A stretch of DNA of 64,000 bases from Jannaschia rubra. GTDB lineage: Bacteria > Pseudomonadota > Alphaproteobacteria > Rhodobacterales > Rhodobacteraceae. Numbering within the stretch: position 1 is the stretch's first letter; each line of letters opens with the position of its first letter. Shown here one piece after another: positions 35,347 through 43,451 of the stretch. The notes under the pieces are model-generated. The model made no database searches. It saw nothing but the letters and a program-made list of their open reading frames with translations, and was not told the DNA's origin. Location of the stretch: assembly GCF_001403735.1 (NCBI RefSeq), contig NZ_CXPG01000020.1, positions 496,001 to 560,000 of the forward strand, read 5' to 3'. A program made the position numbers and the translations under genes.

Positions 35347-35666
35347 ACCGGACGGAATTCGTGATCGGGATCGCGGTCATCCTCTTCGTCGCCTTCGCCC
35401 TCGGATGGTTCGCCTCCTGGCTGGTCTATCGGTTCAGCCGGGTCACGGTCTCGGATGTGGCCGAACTGGAGGACATGGCCAAGGCGCTGCACGATGCCGA
35501 GGAACAGCGCGACGAGGCGATCACCTACCTGCAATACCGCGAGCAGGAGCTTTCGACCAAGCTGACGCAATCGGAGGCGGAACTGCGCGCCGCCATGGAC
35601 GGCCTGCGCGAGGCGCGCCAGGAAGCCGGCGAATTGCGTGCTTATATCGAGAAGATGAACGCCTGA
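35343..35666 (+). CDS. Small membrane-anchored coiled-coil protein
   Basis: A 107-residue protein with an N-terminal membrane helix (EFVIGIAVILFVAFALGWFASWLV) and a continuous charged helix from about residue 38 to the end (heptad-like ELEDMAKALHDAEEQRDEAI and later stretches). No known family can be assigned by eye. Its ATG at 35343 overlaps the stop of the OmpA-like gene, implying coupled translation and probably a shared envelope role. Confidence 0.75.
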   Translation: MNRTEFVIGIAVILFVAFALGWFASWLVYRFSRVTVSDVAELEDMAKALHDAEEQRDEAITYLQYREQELSTKLTQSEAELRAAMDGLREARQEAGELRAYIEKMNA

Positions 35667-35788
35667 TCCTGCTCTGGTGACGGGGAACAGGGCTTCGGCG
35701 CGCCGCCGCCGAAGGACGGAAGGGCTGTGAGCCGCCGTTTGCATCAGGCCCGCGCCGCCCCCACGTGACTAGCGAAGGTGAGGGGGCC

Positions 35789-36421
35789 ATGACACCGACC
35801 GAACCGCACGGGCCACGATACCTTGTCGAGCCGGGGCTGCGTCCCGATCACCGGCCCCAAGCCGCCATGGACTACTGGCAGGCCTTTTCCCGCAAGCTGC
35901 GCTATCCGCTCGGGCCCCGTCGCAAGGCCGTGGCCTTTCTGGAGCGTGTTCTGGACCCGGACCACGCGATAAGTGCGGTGGGTTCCGATGGCGAGTTTCT
36001 GGGCGTCGCGGGGTTCAAGTCACCGCAGGGAGCCTTCGTCGGGGGCGGCATCCGCGACATGATCGAGGTCTATGGCTGGATCGGCGGCCTGGCGCGGAGC
36101 CTGCTCGTCGCGACATTGGAGCGGGAGTGCGAGGGCGGCGTTTTGCTGATGGACGGCATCTTCGTGCGGAACGCGGCGCGCGGTCTGGGTATCGGCACCG
36201 CGCTGCTCGCCGCGGTCGAGCAGCGCGCGGCGGACTGCGGTCTGCAGCAGGTCCGCCTCGATGTCATCGACACCAATCCGCGGGCGCGGGCGCTCTACGA
36301 ACGGCTGGGGTTCCGGGAGACGTCGACGGTTTCCATGGGAGTCCTCGGGCACATCTTCGGCTTCGAGAGCGCGACGACGATGACGAAGGAGGCGCGCGAC
36401 GCCGGGTGCGAACGGCCATGA
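35789..36421 (+). CDS. GNAT-family N-acetyltransferase
   Basis: A 210-residue GNAT enzyme. The acetyl-CoA-binding segment is VRNAARGLGIGTALLAAVE, and the C-terminal LYERLGFRETSTVSMG is also typical. The first 60 residues are specific to this protein. Substrate unknown. The start at 35789 has AGGGGG just upstream; a GTG at 35765 would add eight residues. The gene is alone on its strand; the terminator that follows faces the opposite way and serves trcR. Confidence 0.8.
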   Translation: MTPTEPHGPRYLVEPGLRPDHRPQAAMDYWQAFSRKLRYPLGPRRKAVAFLERVLDPDHAISAVGSDGEFLGVAGFKSPQGAFVGGGIRDMIEVYGWIGGLARSLLVATLERECEGGVLLMDGIFVRNAARGLGIGTALLAAVEQRAADCGLQQVRLDVIDTNPRARALYERLGFRETSTVSMGVLGHIFGFESATTMTKEARDAGCERP

Positions 36422-36460
36422 CGGAGCGGAAGCACCATCGGCCGCAAGCCGGTTTTCAAC

Positions 36461-36489
36461 GAAGAAGGGGCCGCCCGAGGGGCAGCCCC
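36461..36489 (-). terminator. Rho-independent terminator of trcR
   Basis: On the minus strand the sequence forms a 10-pair GC-rich stem with one mismatch (GGGGC-T-GCCC against GGGC-G-GCCCC, loop CTC), followed by TTCTTC. It starts 16 bases after the trcR stop. The T-run is imperfect, and no T-run exists on the plus side. Confidence 0.7.
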
Positions 36490-36504
36490 GACCGTGATGG
36501 CGGA

Positions 36505-37251
36505 TCAATCCTCGTCTTCGTCGTCGTCCTTGTCGGGCAGGTTGAAGAAGCTGTCGGCATTGCGGACGTCCCGGCGGTCGCGCGGCGCTTCGTCGTCGTT
36601 GCCCGACAGGCTGAAGTTCTCCAGCCCGGCCATGTTCGATGGCATCCGGTCGTCATCCGTCCCGAGCGACTGTTCGGTCGAGACGAGCTTGCGACGCTCA
36701 TCGTCCGACATGACCTCGCCCGTGGCGGCGCTCTTGCTGGCGGCCTTCTGCACGGCGGCGTCGAGCTCGGTCTGCTTGCAGAGGCCCAGGGCGACGGGGT
36801 CGATCGGCTGGATGTTCTGGACGTTCCAGTGCGTCCGCTCGCGGATGGCCTGGATTGTGGGCTTGGTCGTGCCGATCAGCTTGCTGATCTGCGCGTCCGA
36901 CAGCTCCGGGTGGAACTTCACCAGCCACAGGATCGACGCAGGCCGGTCCTGGCGCTTCGAAAGGGGAGTATAGCGTGGACCGCGGCGTTTCTCCTCGCCC
37001 ACGGCGGCGGCATTGAACTTGAGCTGGAGCTTGTGCTGCGGGTTCTGCTCGGCCTTGCGGATCTCTTCGGCGGTCAGCTGGTTGTTGCTGACGGGGTCGA
37101 ACCCCTTGACGCCCACGGCCACGTCGCCGTCGGCGATGCCCTGGACCTCCAGCTCGTGCAGGTCGCAGAAATCGCCGATCTGCTTGAAGCTGAGGGTGGT
37201 GTTGTCCACCAGCCAGACGGCGGTGGCCTTTGCCATGATCGGCTTGTTCAT
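36505..37251 (-). CDS. trcR: Cell-cycle transcriptional regulator TrcR (DUF1013)
   Basis: A 248-residue protein restricted to alphaproteobacteria. Conserved blocks are AVWLVDNTTLSFKQIGDFC, HELEVQGIADGDVAVGVKG and LSDAQISKLIGTTKPTIQAI, the last looking like a helix-turn-helix. The C-terminus ends in a very acidic tail (DKDDDEDED). The start at 37251 is fixed by GGAGG 7 bases upstream. It is divergent from the RNase T2 gene with 130 bases between them, and is followed by its own terminator. Confidence 0.9.
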   Translation of the reverse strand: MNKPIMAKATAVWLVDNTTLSFKQIGDFCDLHELEVQGIADGDVAVGVKGFDPVSNNQLTAEEIRKAEQNPQHKLQLKFNAAAVGEEKRRGPRYTPLSKRQDRPASILWLVKFHPELSDAQISKLIGTTKPTIQAIRERTHWNVQNIQPIDPVALGLCKQTELDAAVQKAASKSAATGEVMSDDERRKLVSTEQSLGTDDDRMPSNMAGLENFSLSGNDDEAPRDRRDVRNADSFFNLPDKDDDEDED

Positions 37252-37381
37252 CGATGTGCCTCCTTCAGGCATGGCTCGGGCGCGGCCCGGGTCAGGGGTT
37301 TGCGGCTGGGCCGCCTGGTCTCGCTTTCGGGGAACCTTGACGGCTGTATAAGGAAATCCGCGACGATGCGAAAGACCCTAG

Positions 37382-38014
37382 ATGACCCGTCTCATTGTCC
37401 TGCTGGCCCTGCTCGCCACACCGCTTCACGCCCGTCAGGACCGGGCGGGCGACTTCGACTACTACATCCTCGCGCTATCCTGGACGCCGACCTGGTGCGC
37501 GCTGGAGGGCGACAACCGCGCGTCGCCGCAGTGCGACGAAGGGCGGGGGCACGGCTTCACGCTGCACGGTCTCTGGCCGCAATACGAACGCGGCTGGCCG
37601 GCCGATTGCCCCACGGTCGAGCGTCCGCCCACGCGGGGCGAGACGGGGGCGATGGCCGACATCATGGGCAGCGCGGGACTGGCCTTCCACCAGTGGCGCA
37701 AGCATGGCGCCTGCTCCGGCCTGTCCGCGCCCGCTTACTTCGCCGCAGCGCGCAGGGCCTACGACGCCGTGAACCGGCCGCAGGTGCTCCGCGACCTCGG
37801 CCGCGAGGTGACGCTCCCCGCCCTTCTGGTCGAGGAAGCGTTCCTCGACGCCAATCCGGCCCTTGGGCCGCGCGGGCTGACCGTGACCTGCAAGTCCGGG
37901 CATGTGCAGGAGGTGCGCATCTGCCTGACCAAGGACCTCGCCCCCCGCGATTGCGGGGCCGACGTGGCGCGTGACTGCGATCTCGACCGGGCCCGACTGC
38001 CGCCCGTCCGCTGA
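37382..38014 (+). CDS. Ribonuclease T2 family enzyme (secreted)
   Basis: A 210-residue protein with a short signal peptide (LIVLLALLATPLHA) and the two RNase T2 active-site segments: FTLHGLWPQY (His62) and FHQWRKHGAC (His103, Lys107, His108). It should cut RNA without base preference through a 2',3'-cyclic intermediate in the periplasm or outside the cell. The usual glutamate of the second segment (HEW) is Gln104, which may lower activity. Six or more cysteines fit disulfide stabilisation. Confidence 0.88.
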   Translation: MTRLIVLLALLATPLHARQDRAGDFDYYILALSWTPTWCALEGDNRASPQCDEGRGHGFTLHGLWPQYERGWPADCPTVERPPTRGETGAMADIMGSAGLAFHQWRKHGACSGLSAPAYFAAARRAYDAVNRPQVLRDLGREVTLPALLVEEAFLDANPALGPRGLTVTCKSGHVQEVRICLTKDLAPRDCGADVARDCDLDRARLPPVR

Positions 38015-38020
38015 TGGGGG

Positions 38021-39346
38021 TCAGATGGAATGACCGCCCGCGATCCGGGCCGCCCATTCGGTCGCCGGCGCGGGCCGCCCGAGGTAAAACCCCTGCGCGA
38101 AGCCGATGCCCAGGTCGCGGCAGGTCCGGACCTGTTCCGCCGTCTCGACGCCTTCGACCACCATGGCGATGTCGAGCCCGCTGGTCAGCGCGACGAGACT
38201 GGCCAATACGGCTTCCTCCCGTCCCGCACCGCCCAGGCCCTCGACGAAGGCGCGGTCGATCTTGAGGATGTCGACCGGATAGCGCCTCAGCCGCTCCAGG
38301 TTCGACAGGCCCGACCCGAAGTCGTCCAGCGCGATGCGGATGCCGCGTGCGCGCATCTGCTCAAGCAGCTTCTCCGCGCGGGCCGGACAGACGATGACGG
38401 CCGATTCGACGATTTCCAACACCAGGTTCTCGGGCGGCAGACGCTCCGTCACTTCGTCCAGCCAGCGTCCCGCGGGCATGCCCGCGCCATCGAGTACGGC
38501 GCCGGTGATGTTGAAGGTCGCATAGATTGGCGCAGGCCCGGTCACGAAGGCGGTGGCGGCCTCGACCGCGAGGTCGGGGAACAGTTCGGCCCCGGCCTCG
38601 GGGATGCGGTCGAGCGTGTCCATGAACCCGCCGGGCCCCATGATCGATCCATCGGGGCGGTTCCAGCGCAGAAGCGCCTCGACCCCGGCGGCCGTGTTCG
38701 TGCGCAGATCGAAGATGGGCTGGACGTGGTATTCGAGCGCGCGGGTCGCGATCGCCGTCTCGATCACCTCTCGCGGGGGGGTGAGGGACGGCATCGGCAG
38801 GTCGCGCTCCGCCTCGGTCCGGCCGCCGCCGAGCCCCTTTGCCTGTGTCAGCGCGACATCGGCCCGCAGGATGGCGCGCGCGCGGCTCTCGCCCGGCATG
38901 GTTGAGATGACACCGGCCGAAAGGCTGCGCCAGACCAGCCCGGACGGCGCCTCCACGACGGTCTGCGAGGCCAGGTTCCGTAGCCGCTCGGCCGCTTCCG
39001 TCGCGAGGTCGAGCGTCATGTCCGGCATCCAGGCGAGGAACCGCCCGCTTTCCAGCCGCTCCAGCCCGGCGCCGGTCGGCAGCGCCCGCCGTAACGTGTC
39101 GCCCACCGCATTCAGCAGGCGGTCCCCGGTGTCGAAGTCGTTCCCGGTGTTCACGCCCTTGAGATCGTCCAGATCGAAGAGCGCCAGGGTCGGCGCCTGC
39201 GGGCGGGGGATTCCTGCCGGAAAGGGAAGGGGCGCCGGCGGCGGAACCGGCGTCCACCGGCTGCGCCGTCCGGCAAGCCAACCCAGGGCGCCGGCCGCCA
39301 GGGCAGCGGACCCCACTGCAAGCGTGAAGGCGATCACCGGGTCCAC
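38021..39346 (-). CDS. Membrane-anchored protein with degenerate GGDEF and intact EAL domain
   Basis: A 441-residue protein: one N-terminal membrane helix (IAFTLAVGSAALAAGALGWL), a GGDEF-like domain (about 50-185) and an EAL domain (about 200-440). The GGDEF active-site loop reads LESGRFLAW, so cyclic-di-GMP synthesis is not expected. The EAL domain keeps its known metal and catalytic residues: GVEALLRW, TFNITG, LEIVES, DDFGSGLSNL, DILKID, EGVE and AQGFYLG. It should hydrolyse cyclic-di-GMP, possibly tuned by the inactive GGDEF half. It ends 7 bases from the convergent RNase T2 gene. Confidence 0.87.
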   Translation of the reverse strand: MDPVIAFTLAVGSAALAAGALGWLAGRRSRWTPVPPPAPLPFPAGIPRPQAPTLALFDLDDLKGVNTGNDFDTGDRLLNAVGDTLRRALPTGAGLERLESGRFLAWMPDMTLDLATEAAERLRNLASQTVVEAPSGLVWRSLSAGVISTMPGESRARAILRADVALTQAKGLGGGRTEAERDLPMPSLTPPREVIETAIATRALEYHVQPIFDLRTNTAAGVEALLRWNRPDGSIMGPGGFMDTLDRIPEAGAELFPDLAVEAATAFVTGPAPIYATFNITGAVLDGAGMPAGRWLDEVTERLPPENLVLEIVESAVIVCPARAEKLLEQMRARGIRIALDDFGSGLSNLERLRRYPVDILKIDRAFVEGLGGAGREEAVLASLVALTSGLDIAMVVEGVETAEQVRTCRDLGIGFAQGFYLGRPAPATEWAARIAGGHSI

Positions 39347-39350
39347 GGCA

Positions 39351-39947
39351 TCAGAACGGCTTGCGCGACGACAGCGCGGCGCGCAGCGTCCCGTCGTCCA
39401 GATAGTCGAGTTCCCCGCCCACCGGGACGCCCTGCGCCAGGCTGCTGACCGTGACCCCGGTGGGGGCCAGTTCGCGGGCGACGTAATGCGCGGTCGTCTG
39501 TCCGTCGACGGTGGCGTTCAAGGCCAGGATGACCTCCCGCAGCCCCTCGGCCGCGATCCGGTCGCGCAGCTTCGGGATGTGCAGGTCATCAGGCCCGATG
39601 TCGTCGAGCGGCGACAGCGTCCCGCCCAGAACGTGATACCGCCCCGAGAAGACCTGCGCGCGTTCCATCGCCCAGAGATCGGCCACATCCTCGACCACGC
39701 AAACCTGGCCGTTCGCGCGTTTCTCGCTGTTGCAGATGTTGCAGATGTCTCCGGTCGAGAGGTTGCCGCAGTTCAGGCATGTCCGCACCGACCGGCCCAC
39801 GTCGGACATGAGCTGCGCCAGCGGCAGAAGCTGGCTGTCGCGCTTCTTCATCAGGTGCAGCACCGCGCGCCGCGCCGACCGCGGCCCCAGCCCCGGCAGG
39901 CGCGCCATCAGCCCGATCAGGGCCTCGATGTCGCGGTGGCCGTCCAC
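39351..39947 (-). CDS. recR: Recombination protein RecR
   Basis: A 198-residue RecFOR-pathway protein. The N-terminal helix-hairpin-helix ([20 protein letters not shown]), the zinc-binding cysteines ([16 protein letters not shown]) and the Toprim domain ([14 protein letters not shown]) appear in order. The start is a GTG directly following the ybaB stop, so translation is coupled to ybaB. It helps load RecA at gaps. Confidence 0.93.
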   Translation of the reverse strand: MDGHRDIEALIGLMARLPGLGPRSARRAVLHLMKKRDSQLLPLAQLMSDVGRSVRTCLNCGNLSTGDICNICNSEKRANGQVCVVEDVADLWAMERAQVFSGRYHVLGGTLSPLDDIGPDDLHIPKLRDRIAAEGLREVILALNATVDGQTTAHYVARELAPTGVTVSSLAQGVPVGGELDYLDDGTLRAALSSRKPF

Positions 39948-40292
39948 TCAGAACGGAAGCTTCATTCCGGCGGGCAGGCCCAGTTCCTCGGCCATGCGGC
40001 CCATTTCCTGCTGGGACCGTTCGGTCGCACGGGTCTGGGCGTCCTTGATGGCGGCCAGGATCAGATCCTCCACCATCTCCTTCTCGGAGGCGACGAAGAT
40101 CGAAGGGTCGATGTCCAGCCCGACGAGGTCGCCCTTGGCAGTCGCCGTGGCCTTGACCAGCCCCGCTCCGGATTCGCCCGTGACGGTGACGGACGACAGG
40201 CTGTCCTGCATCTCGCCCATCTTCTCCTGCATCTCCTGCGCCTTCTTCATCATCCCGGCCATGTCGCCGAGGCCGCCCAGTCCCTTGAACAT
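39948..40292 (-). CDS. Nucleoid-associated protein, YbaB/EbfC family
   Basis: A 114-residue DNA-binding protein of the YbaB/EbfC family. The Met/Gly-rich N-terminus (LGDMAGMMKKAQEMQEKM), the strand GLVKATATAKGDLVGLDIDP and the C-terminal helix DLILAAIKDAQTRATE are typical. The usual neighbourhood is dnaX-ybaB-recR; here recR follows directly but dps lies between it and dnaX. The ATG at 40292 is chosen because the open frame further upstream has no conserved sequence and crosses the dps terminator. Confidence 0.9.
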   Translation of the reverse strand: MFKGLGGLGDMAGMMKKAQEMQEKMGEMQDSLSSVTVTGESGAGLVKATATAKGDLVGLDIDPSIFVASEKEMVEDLILAAIKDAQTRATERSQQEMGRMAEELGLPAGMKLPF

Positions 40293-40361
40293 TCCATCTC
40301 TCCACAGGATCGCCTCCCTTTCAGGTAGCGGTCCATCCCCGCGCCCGCAACCGAGGCGCAC

Positions 40362-40393
40362 AAGGAAAAGGGGCCGCCCCGAAGGACGGCCCC
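40362..40393 (-). terminator. Rho-independent terminator after dps
   Basis: On the minus strand, GGGGCCGTCC-TTCG-GGGCGGCCCC forms a strong stem-loop with a TTCG tetraloop, followed by TTTTCCTT. It begins 24 bases after the dps stop and separates dps from ybaB-recR. Confidence 0.85.
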
Positions 40394-40416
40394 GATGAAA
40401 GTCTACCATGCAAGGA

Positions 40417-40896
40417 TTACCGCGCTGCGTTGGCGCCGATGAACCAGGCATCCTTGTCGACGATCCGGCTCACCTCGGTGAACAGGTCGGCGGCATCCTC
40501 GTCGCCTGCCTCGCCGGCGGCGTCGATGGCTTTGCGCAGCGCCTCGCCATAGGCCTTGAAGCGCTGGACCAGTTCGTCGACGTGATCCTGCAGATCGGTC
40601 AGTTCGACCGGATAGGGCTTCAGCGAGGTGTTCTCGGCCACGGCCTGCGTCGTGCCACGGGCAAACCCGCCCATGATGGCGACACGCTCGGCCATGGTGT
40701 CGTTCGTTTCGCCAAGACGGTCCGCGACCTCATCGAGCAGTTCGTGGACACCGATGTATCCCCGTCCGCGCAGGTTCCAGTGCGCCTGCTTGACGGCAAG
40801 CCGCAGGTCGCTTCCATCCGCCAGCCGCGCATTGAGCAGCTCGCACATCTGCTCCTGGGTCTGCTGGTCCAATCCAGTGACAAAGCTCTCGGGCAT
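40417..40896 (-). CDS. dps: Dps-family DNA-protecting ferritin
   Basis: A 159-residue Dps protein. Inter-subunit ferroxidase residues appear in VKQAHWNLRGRGYIGVHELL and DEVADRLGETNDTMAERVAI. Dps forms 12-subunit shells that bind DNA and oxidise Fe(II) with peroxide. GGAGGA precedes the ATG. The gene sits between dnaX (104 bases upstream) and the ybaB-recR pair and ends at its own strong terminator, so it looks like an independent unit placed within a normally continuous operon. Confidence 0.93.
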   Translation of the reverse strand: MPESFVTGLDQQTQEQMCELLNARLADGSDLRLAVKQAHWNLRGRGYIGVHELLDEVADRLGETNDTMAERVAIMGGFARGTTQAVAENTSLKPYPVELTDLQDHVDELVQRFKAYGEALRKAIDAAGEAGDEDAADLFTEVSRIVDKDAWFIGANAAR

Positions 40897-41000
40897 CGTA
40901 TCCTCCGGTCTGGTTATGAATTCGAAGGATCAACGACAGGCGCAGGCATTCGGTTTCATGCGCCCCGTGCAAGCCCGCTACCCACCTCCGGCGCAGCGTC

Positions 41001-42701
41001 TCATCCCTCGTCGAAGGGATCCCATTCGCCTTCGACCTCGGCCAGGGCCTCCTCGGCCGCTTCGCGGGTGATCGCCTCGCGTGTGCGGACCTCGACCAGT
41101 TCGGCACCGGGGAACGCCTGCAGCACGGCCTGCGTCATCGGATGGGCCATGGCGTCCGTCTCGGCTTGCCGCACCTCGCCGTCGCGCACCTCGGCCAGTG
41201 TCGGGGCGCCGCCGCCAGACACGACGGACACGCCCCAGTCGGCGCCGGTCCATCCCTTCAGTCGCCCGCGCAAACGGCCGGCCAGATCGGCGGCTGCGCC
41301 CGGCGCAGGCTCGAATTCGATCCGGCCGGGGGAGTATCGGACCAATCGCACTCCGGTCTCGACCTCGACCAGCAGTTTCACGTCGCGGTTGGCCCGGATC
41401 AGCTCGACGACTTGGAGAAAGGTCTGGAACCGTGCCAGCGCCGTGTCCGGCTGCTGTGCGACGGCGGGCTGTGCGCTGCCCCGCGCGACCGGGCCGGCGC
41501 CACCCTGCGGGGCGAGGCGGGGCGCGGGAGCGGCCTGCGCAGGCGGGGCGTCGCGCAACTTGCGGACCAGATCGTCGGGACTGGGCAGATCGGCCACATG
41601 GGTCAGGCGGATCACGGCCATCTCGGCGGCCATCATGGCGTTCGGCGCGTTGGCCACCTCCTCCAGCGCCTTGAGCAGCATCTGCCACATCCGCGTCAGC
41701 GACCGCATCTGCAGCCCCTGGGCGAAGGACTGGCCGCGCGCGCGTTCGTCGGGGGTCACGGTCGGGTCTTCGGCGGCATCGGGCGTGATCTGGATGACGC
41801 TGACCCAATGGGTCAGTTCCGCCAGGTCGCGCAGCACCGCCATCGGGTCGGCACCGTCGGAATATTGCGACCCGAGTTCCAACAGCGCACCCGCCGCCTC
41901 GCCCCGCATGATGAGGTCGAACAGGTCCATCACCCGGCCCCGATCGGCGAGCCCGAGCATGGCGCGCACCTGATCGGCCGTGGTCTCGCCCGCGCCGTGG
42001 GAAATGGCCTGGTCGAGCAGGGACATCGCGTCGCGCACCGATCCTTCGGCCGCGCGGGCGATCAGCGCCAGCGCATCGTCGGCGATCTGCGCGCCTTCCC
42101 TGGCCGCGATGCGCCGAAGGTGGTCGATCATCACCTCCGGTTCGATCCGGCGCAGGTCGAACCGCTGGCAGCGGGACAGGACGGTCACGGGGACCTTGCG
42201 GATTTCGGTCGTGGCGAAGATGAACTTCACATGCGCCGGCGGCTCCTCCAGGGTCTTGAGCAGCGCGTTGAACGCGCTGTTCGACAGCATGTGGACCTCG
42301 TCGATGATGTAGATCTTGTAGCGTGCGGAAGCCGCCCGGTAATGCACCGAATCGATGATCTCGCGCATATCGCCCACGCCGGTGTTCGACGCTGCGTCCA
42401 TTTCCAGCACGTCGACATGCCGTCCCTCGGCGATGGCCACGCAGGGTTCGCAGACGCCGCAGGGGTCGGTCGTGGGGCCGCCGGTCCCGTCGGGACCGAC
42501 GCAGTTCAGGCCCTTGGCCACGATGCGCGCGGTCGTCGTCTTGCCGGTGCCACGGATGCCCGTCAGGATGAAGGCCTGCGCGATGCGGTCCGCGGCGAAG
42601 GCGTTCCGCAGCGTACGCACCATGGCGTCCTGGCCGATCAGGTCGGCGAATGTGGCCGGGCGATACTTGCGCGCCAGCACCTGGTATTCGGTCGTGGTCA
42701 T
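41001..42701 (-). CDS. dnaX: DNA polymerase III subunits gamma/tau
   Basis: A 566-residue clamp-loader ATPase. Walker A is GIRGTGKT (residues 48-55), followed by the zinc-binding cysteine cluster ending CGVCEPC, Walker B with YIIDEVHML, and the sensor LSRCQRF. The C-terminal third is Ala/Pro-rich and then forms the tau-like domain. I did not see an obvious slippery A-run for a programmed gamma frameshift. Downstream are dps, ybaB and recR; upstream are a DUF202 gene and the SRP RNA gene. Confidence 0.94.
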   Translation of the reverse strand: MTTTEYQVLARKYRPATFADLIGQDAMVRTLRNAFAADRIAQAFILTGIRGTGKTTTARIVAKGLNCVGPDGTGGPTTDPCGVCEPCVAIAEGRHVDVLEMDAASNTGVGDMREIIDSVHYRAASARYKIYIIDEVHMLSNSAFNALLKTLEEPPAHVKFIFATTEIRKVPVTVLSRCQRFDLRRIEPEVMIDHLRRIAAREGAQIADDALALIARAAEGSVRDAMSLLDQAISHGAGETTADQVRAMLGLADRGRVMDLFDLIMRGEAAGALLELGSQYSDGADPMAVLRDLAELTHWVSVIQITPDAAEDPTVTPDERARGQSFAQGLQMRSLTRMWQMLLKALEEVANAPNAMMAAEMAVIRLTHVADLPSPDDLVRKLRDAPPAQAAPAPRLAPQGGAGPVARGSAQPAVAQQPDTALARFQTFLQVVELIRANRDVKLLVEVETGVRLVRYSPGRIEFEPAPGAAADLAGRLRGRLKGWTGADWGVSVVSGGGAPTLAEVRDGEVRQAETDAMAHPMTQAVLQAFPGAELVEVRTREAITREAAEEALAEVEGEWDPFDEG

Positions 42702-42757
42702 CGGGCCTCCGGGGTCGGGCGCAATCTAGGCGTCCGGGCCGCCCGGGTCCACCGCCG

Positions 42758-43150
42758 TCAGAGGGTCCAGAGGACCACGCCGGTCGCGACCGACCCGATG
42801 CTGAACGTGACGGTCAGCAGGGTGAAGACCCGCGCCGACTGCGCCTTGGCCTCATGGGTGCTGAGCCGGTCGTGCGCCTTGCCCGCGTTGTTTCGTGCCG
42901 TCCAGAAGATCACGAGCGCGGCGACGATGAAGATCGTGGCAATGGACTTGGGCACCCAGGTCGGCTCCGCCGCGCTGAAGACGGCGCGCAGACCGATGGC
43001 GACCGCCAGCGCGGCCATGCCCGTCCGCATCCAGCCCGCGAAGGTCCGCTCGTTCGACAGCGCGGTGCGATCCTCCGACCAGCGGGTGCGCTCCTCGGCC
43101 ATGTCGGTCTTGTCGGCGGAGTTCCTGCCGCTGTCGTCGTCTTTGCTCAT
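42758..43150 (-). CDS. DUF202 (YidH-like) membrane protein
   Basis: A 130-residue protein with a charged N-terminus, the DUF202 signature NERTFAGWMRTGMA and three hydrophobic helices (ALAVAIGLRAVF, IATIFIVAALVIFW, VFTLLTVTFSIGSVATGVVL). Members are small inner-membrane proteins of unknown function. It lies 56 bases upstream of dnaX on the same strand and 92 bases downstream of the SRP RNA gene. Confidence 0.82.
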   Translation of the reverse strand: MSKDDDSGRNSADKTDMAEERTRWSEDRTALSNERTFAGWMRTGMAALAVAIGLRAVFSAAEPTWVPKSIATIFIVAALVIFWTARNNAGKAHDRLSTHEAKAQSARVFTLLTVTFSIGSVATGVVLWTL

Positions 43151-43216
43151 GTCCGTCAGATAGCATATCGCGCGCCGCTGCCCATGGGGCCCGAAAGCAA
43201 GATCGGCGACTGTCGG

Positions 43217-43242
43217 AAAACCGCAACGCGAACCCGGCGGCT
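43217..43242 (-). terminator. Possible terminator after the SRP RNA gene
   Basis: Directly after the 3' end of the SRP RNA, the minus strand has CCGCC and GCGG arms (43240-43237 with 43224-43221) followed by TTTTCC. The stem is short and the loop is long, so this is weak support. Confidence 0.3.
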
Positions 43243-43346
43243 GGGGTGAGAGGCTGGACGACGACCCAAGTGGGACTCGTTGTGGCTGCTTCCTTCCGGA
43301 CCTGACCAGGTTGGCGAGGCACTTGCCCGCGCCAACCTCTCACCCC
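43243..43346 (-). ncRNA. ffs: Signal recognition particle RNA, small (4.5S) bacterial type
   Basis: Read on the minus strand, the gene contains the near-invariant SRP domain IV core CAGGTCCGGAAGGAAGCAG, with the GGAA tetraloop and the asymmetric internal loop that binds Ffh. The ends pair perfectly: GGGGTGAGAGG at one side and CCTCTCACCCC at the other (11 pairs), giving a 104-base hairpin. With Ffh it directs membrane proteins to the translocon. Location beside dnaX is common in alphaproteobacteria. Confidence 0.95.
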
Positions 43347-43348
43347 GT

Positions 43349-43377
43349 CAGATAGGGAAAGCGGCCGCCGGATGCAA
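43349..43377 (-). promoter_or_regulatory. Candidate promoter of the SRP RNA gene
   Basis: Upstream of ffs on the minus strand there is TTGCAT (43377-43372), a 17-base spacer and TATCTG (43354-43349). The -10 lies unusually close to the mature RNA end at 43346, so either the transcript starts a few bases inside the helix or another -10 is used. Confidence 0.35.
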
Positions 43378-43451
43378 CACCCCGCACGGCCACTGGACAG
43401 CGCCGTGCCATTGTTCCAGACCCTTCCGCGTATCGGGCCCGGGGGGAGCAT

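Noticed and set aside
35693-35714. Hairpin CTTCGGCG/CGCCGAAG after the coiled-coil protein gene as a terminator
   Set aside because: The 8-pair stem has no T-run after it, so I do not list it as a terminator, though it may be a weak mRNA 3' structure.
41001-42701. Programmed frameshift in dnaX giving a separate gamma subunit
   Set aside because: No clear slippery A-run with a downstream hairpin was found near the expected place; the tau-length frame is simply open.
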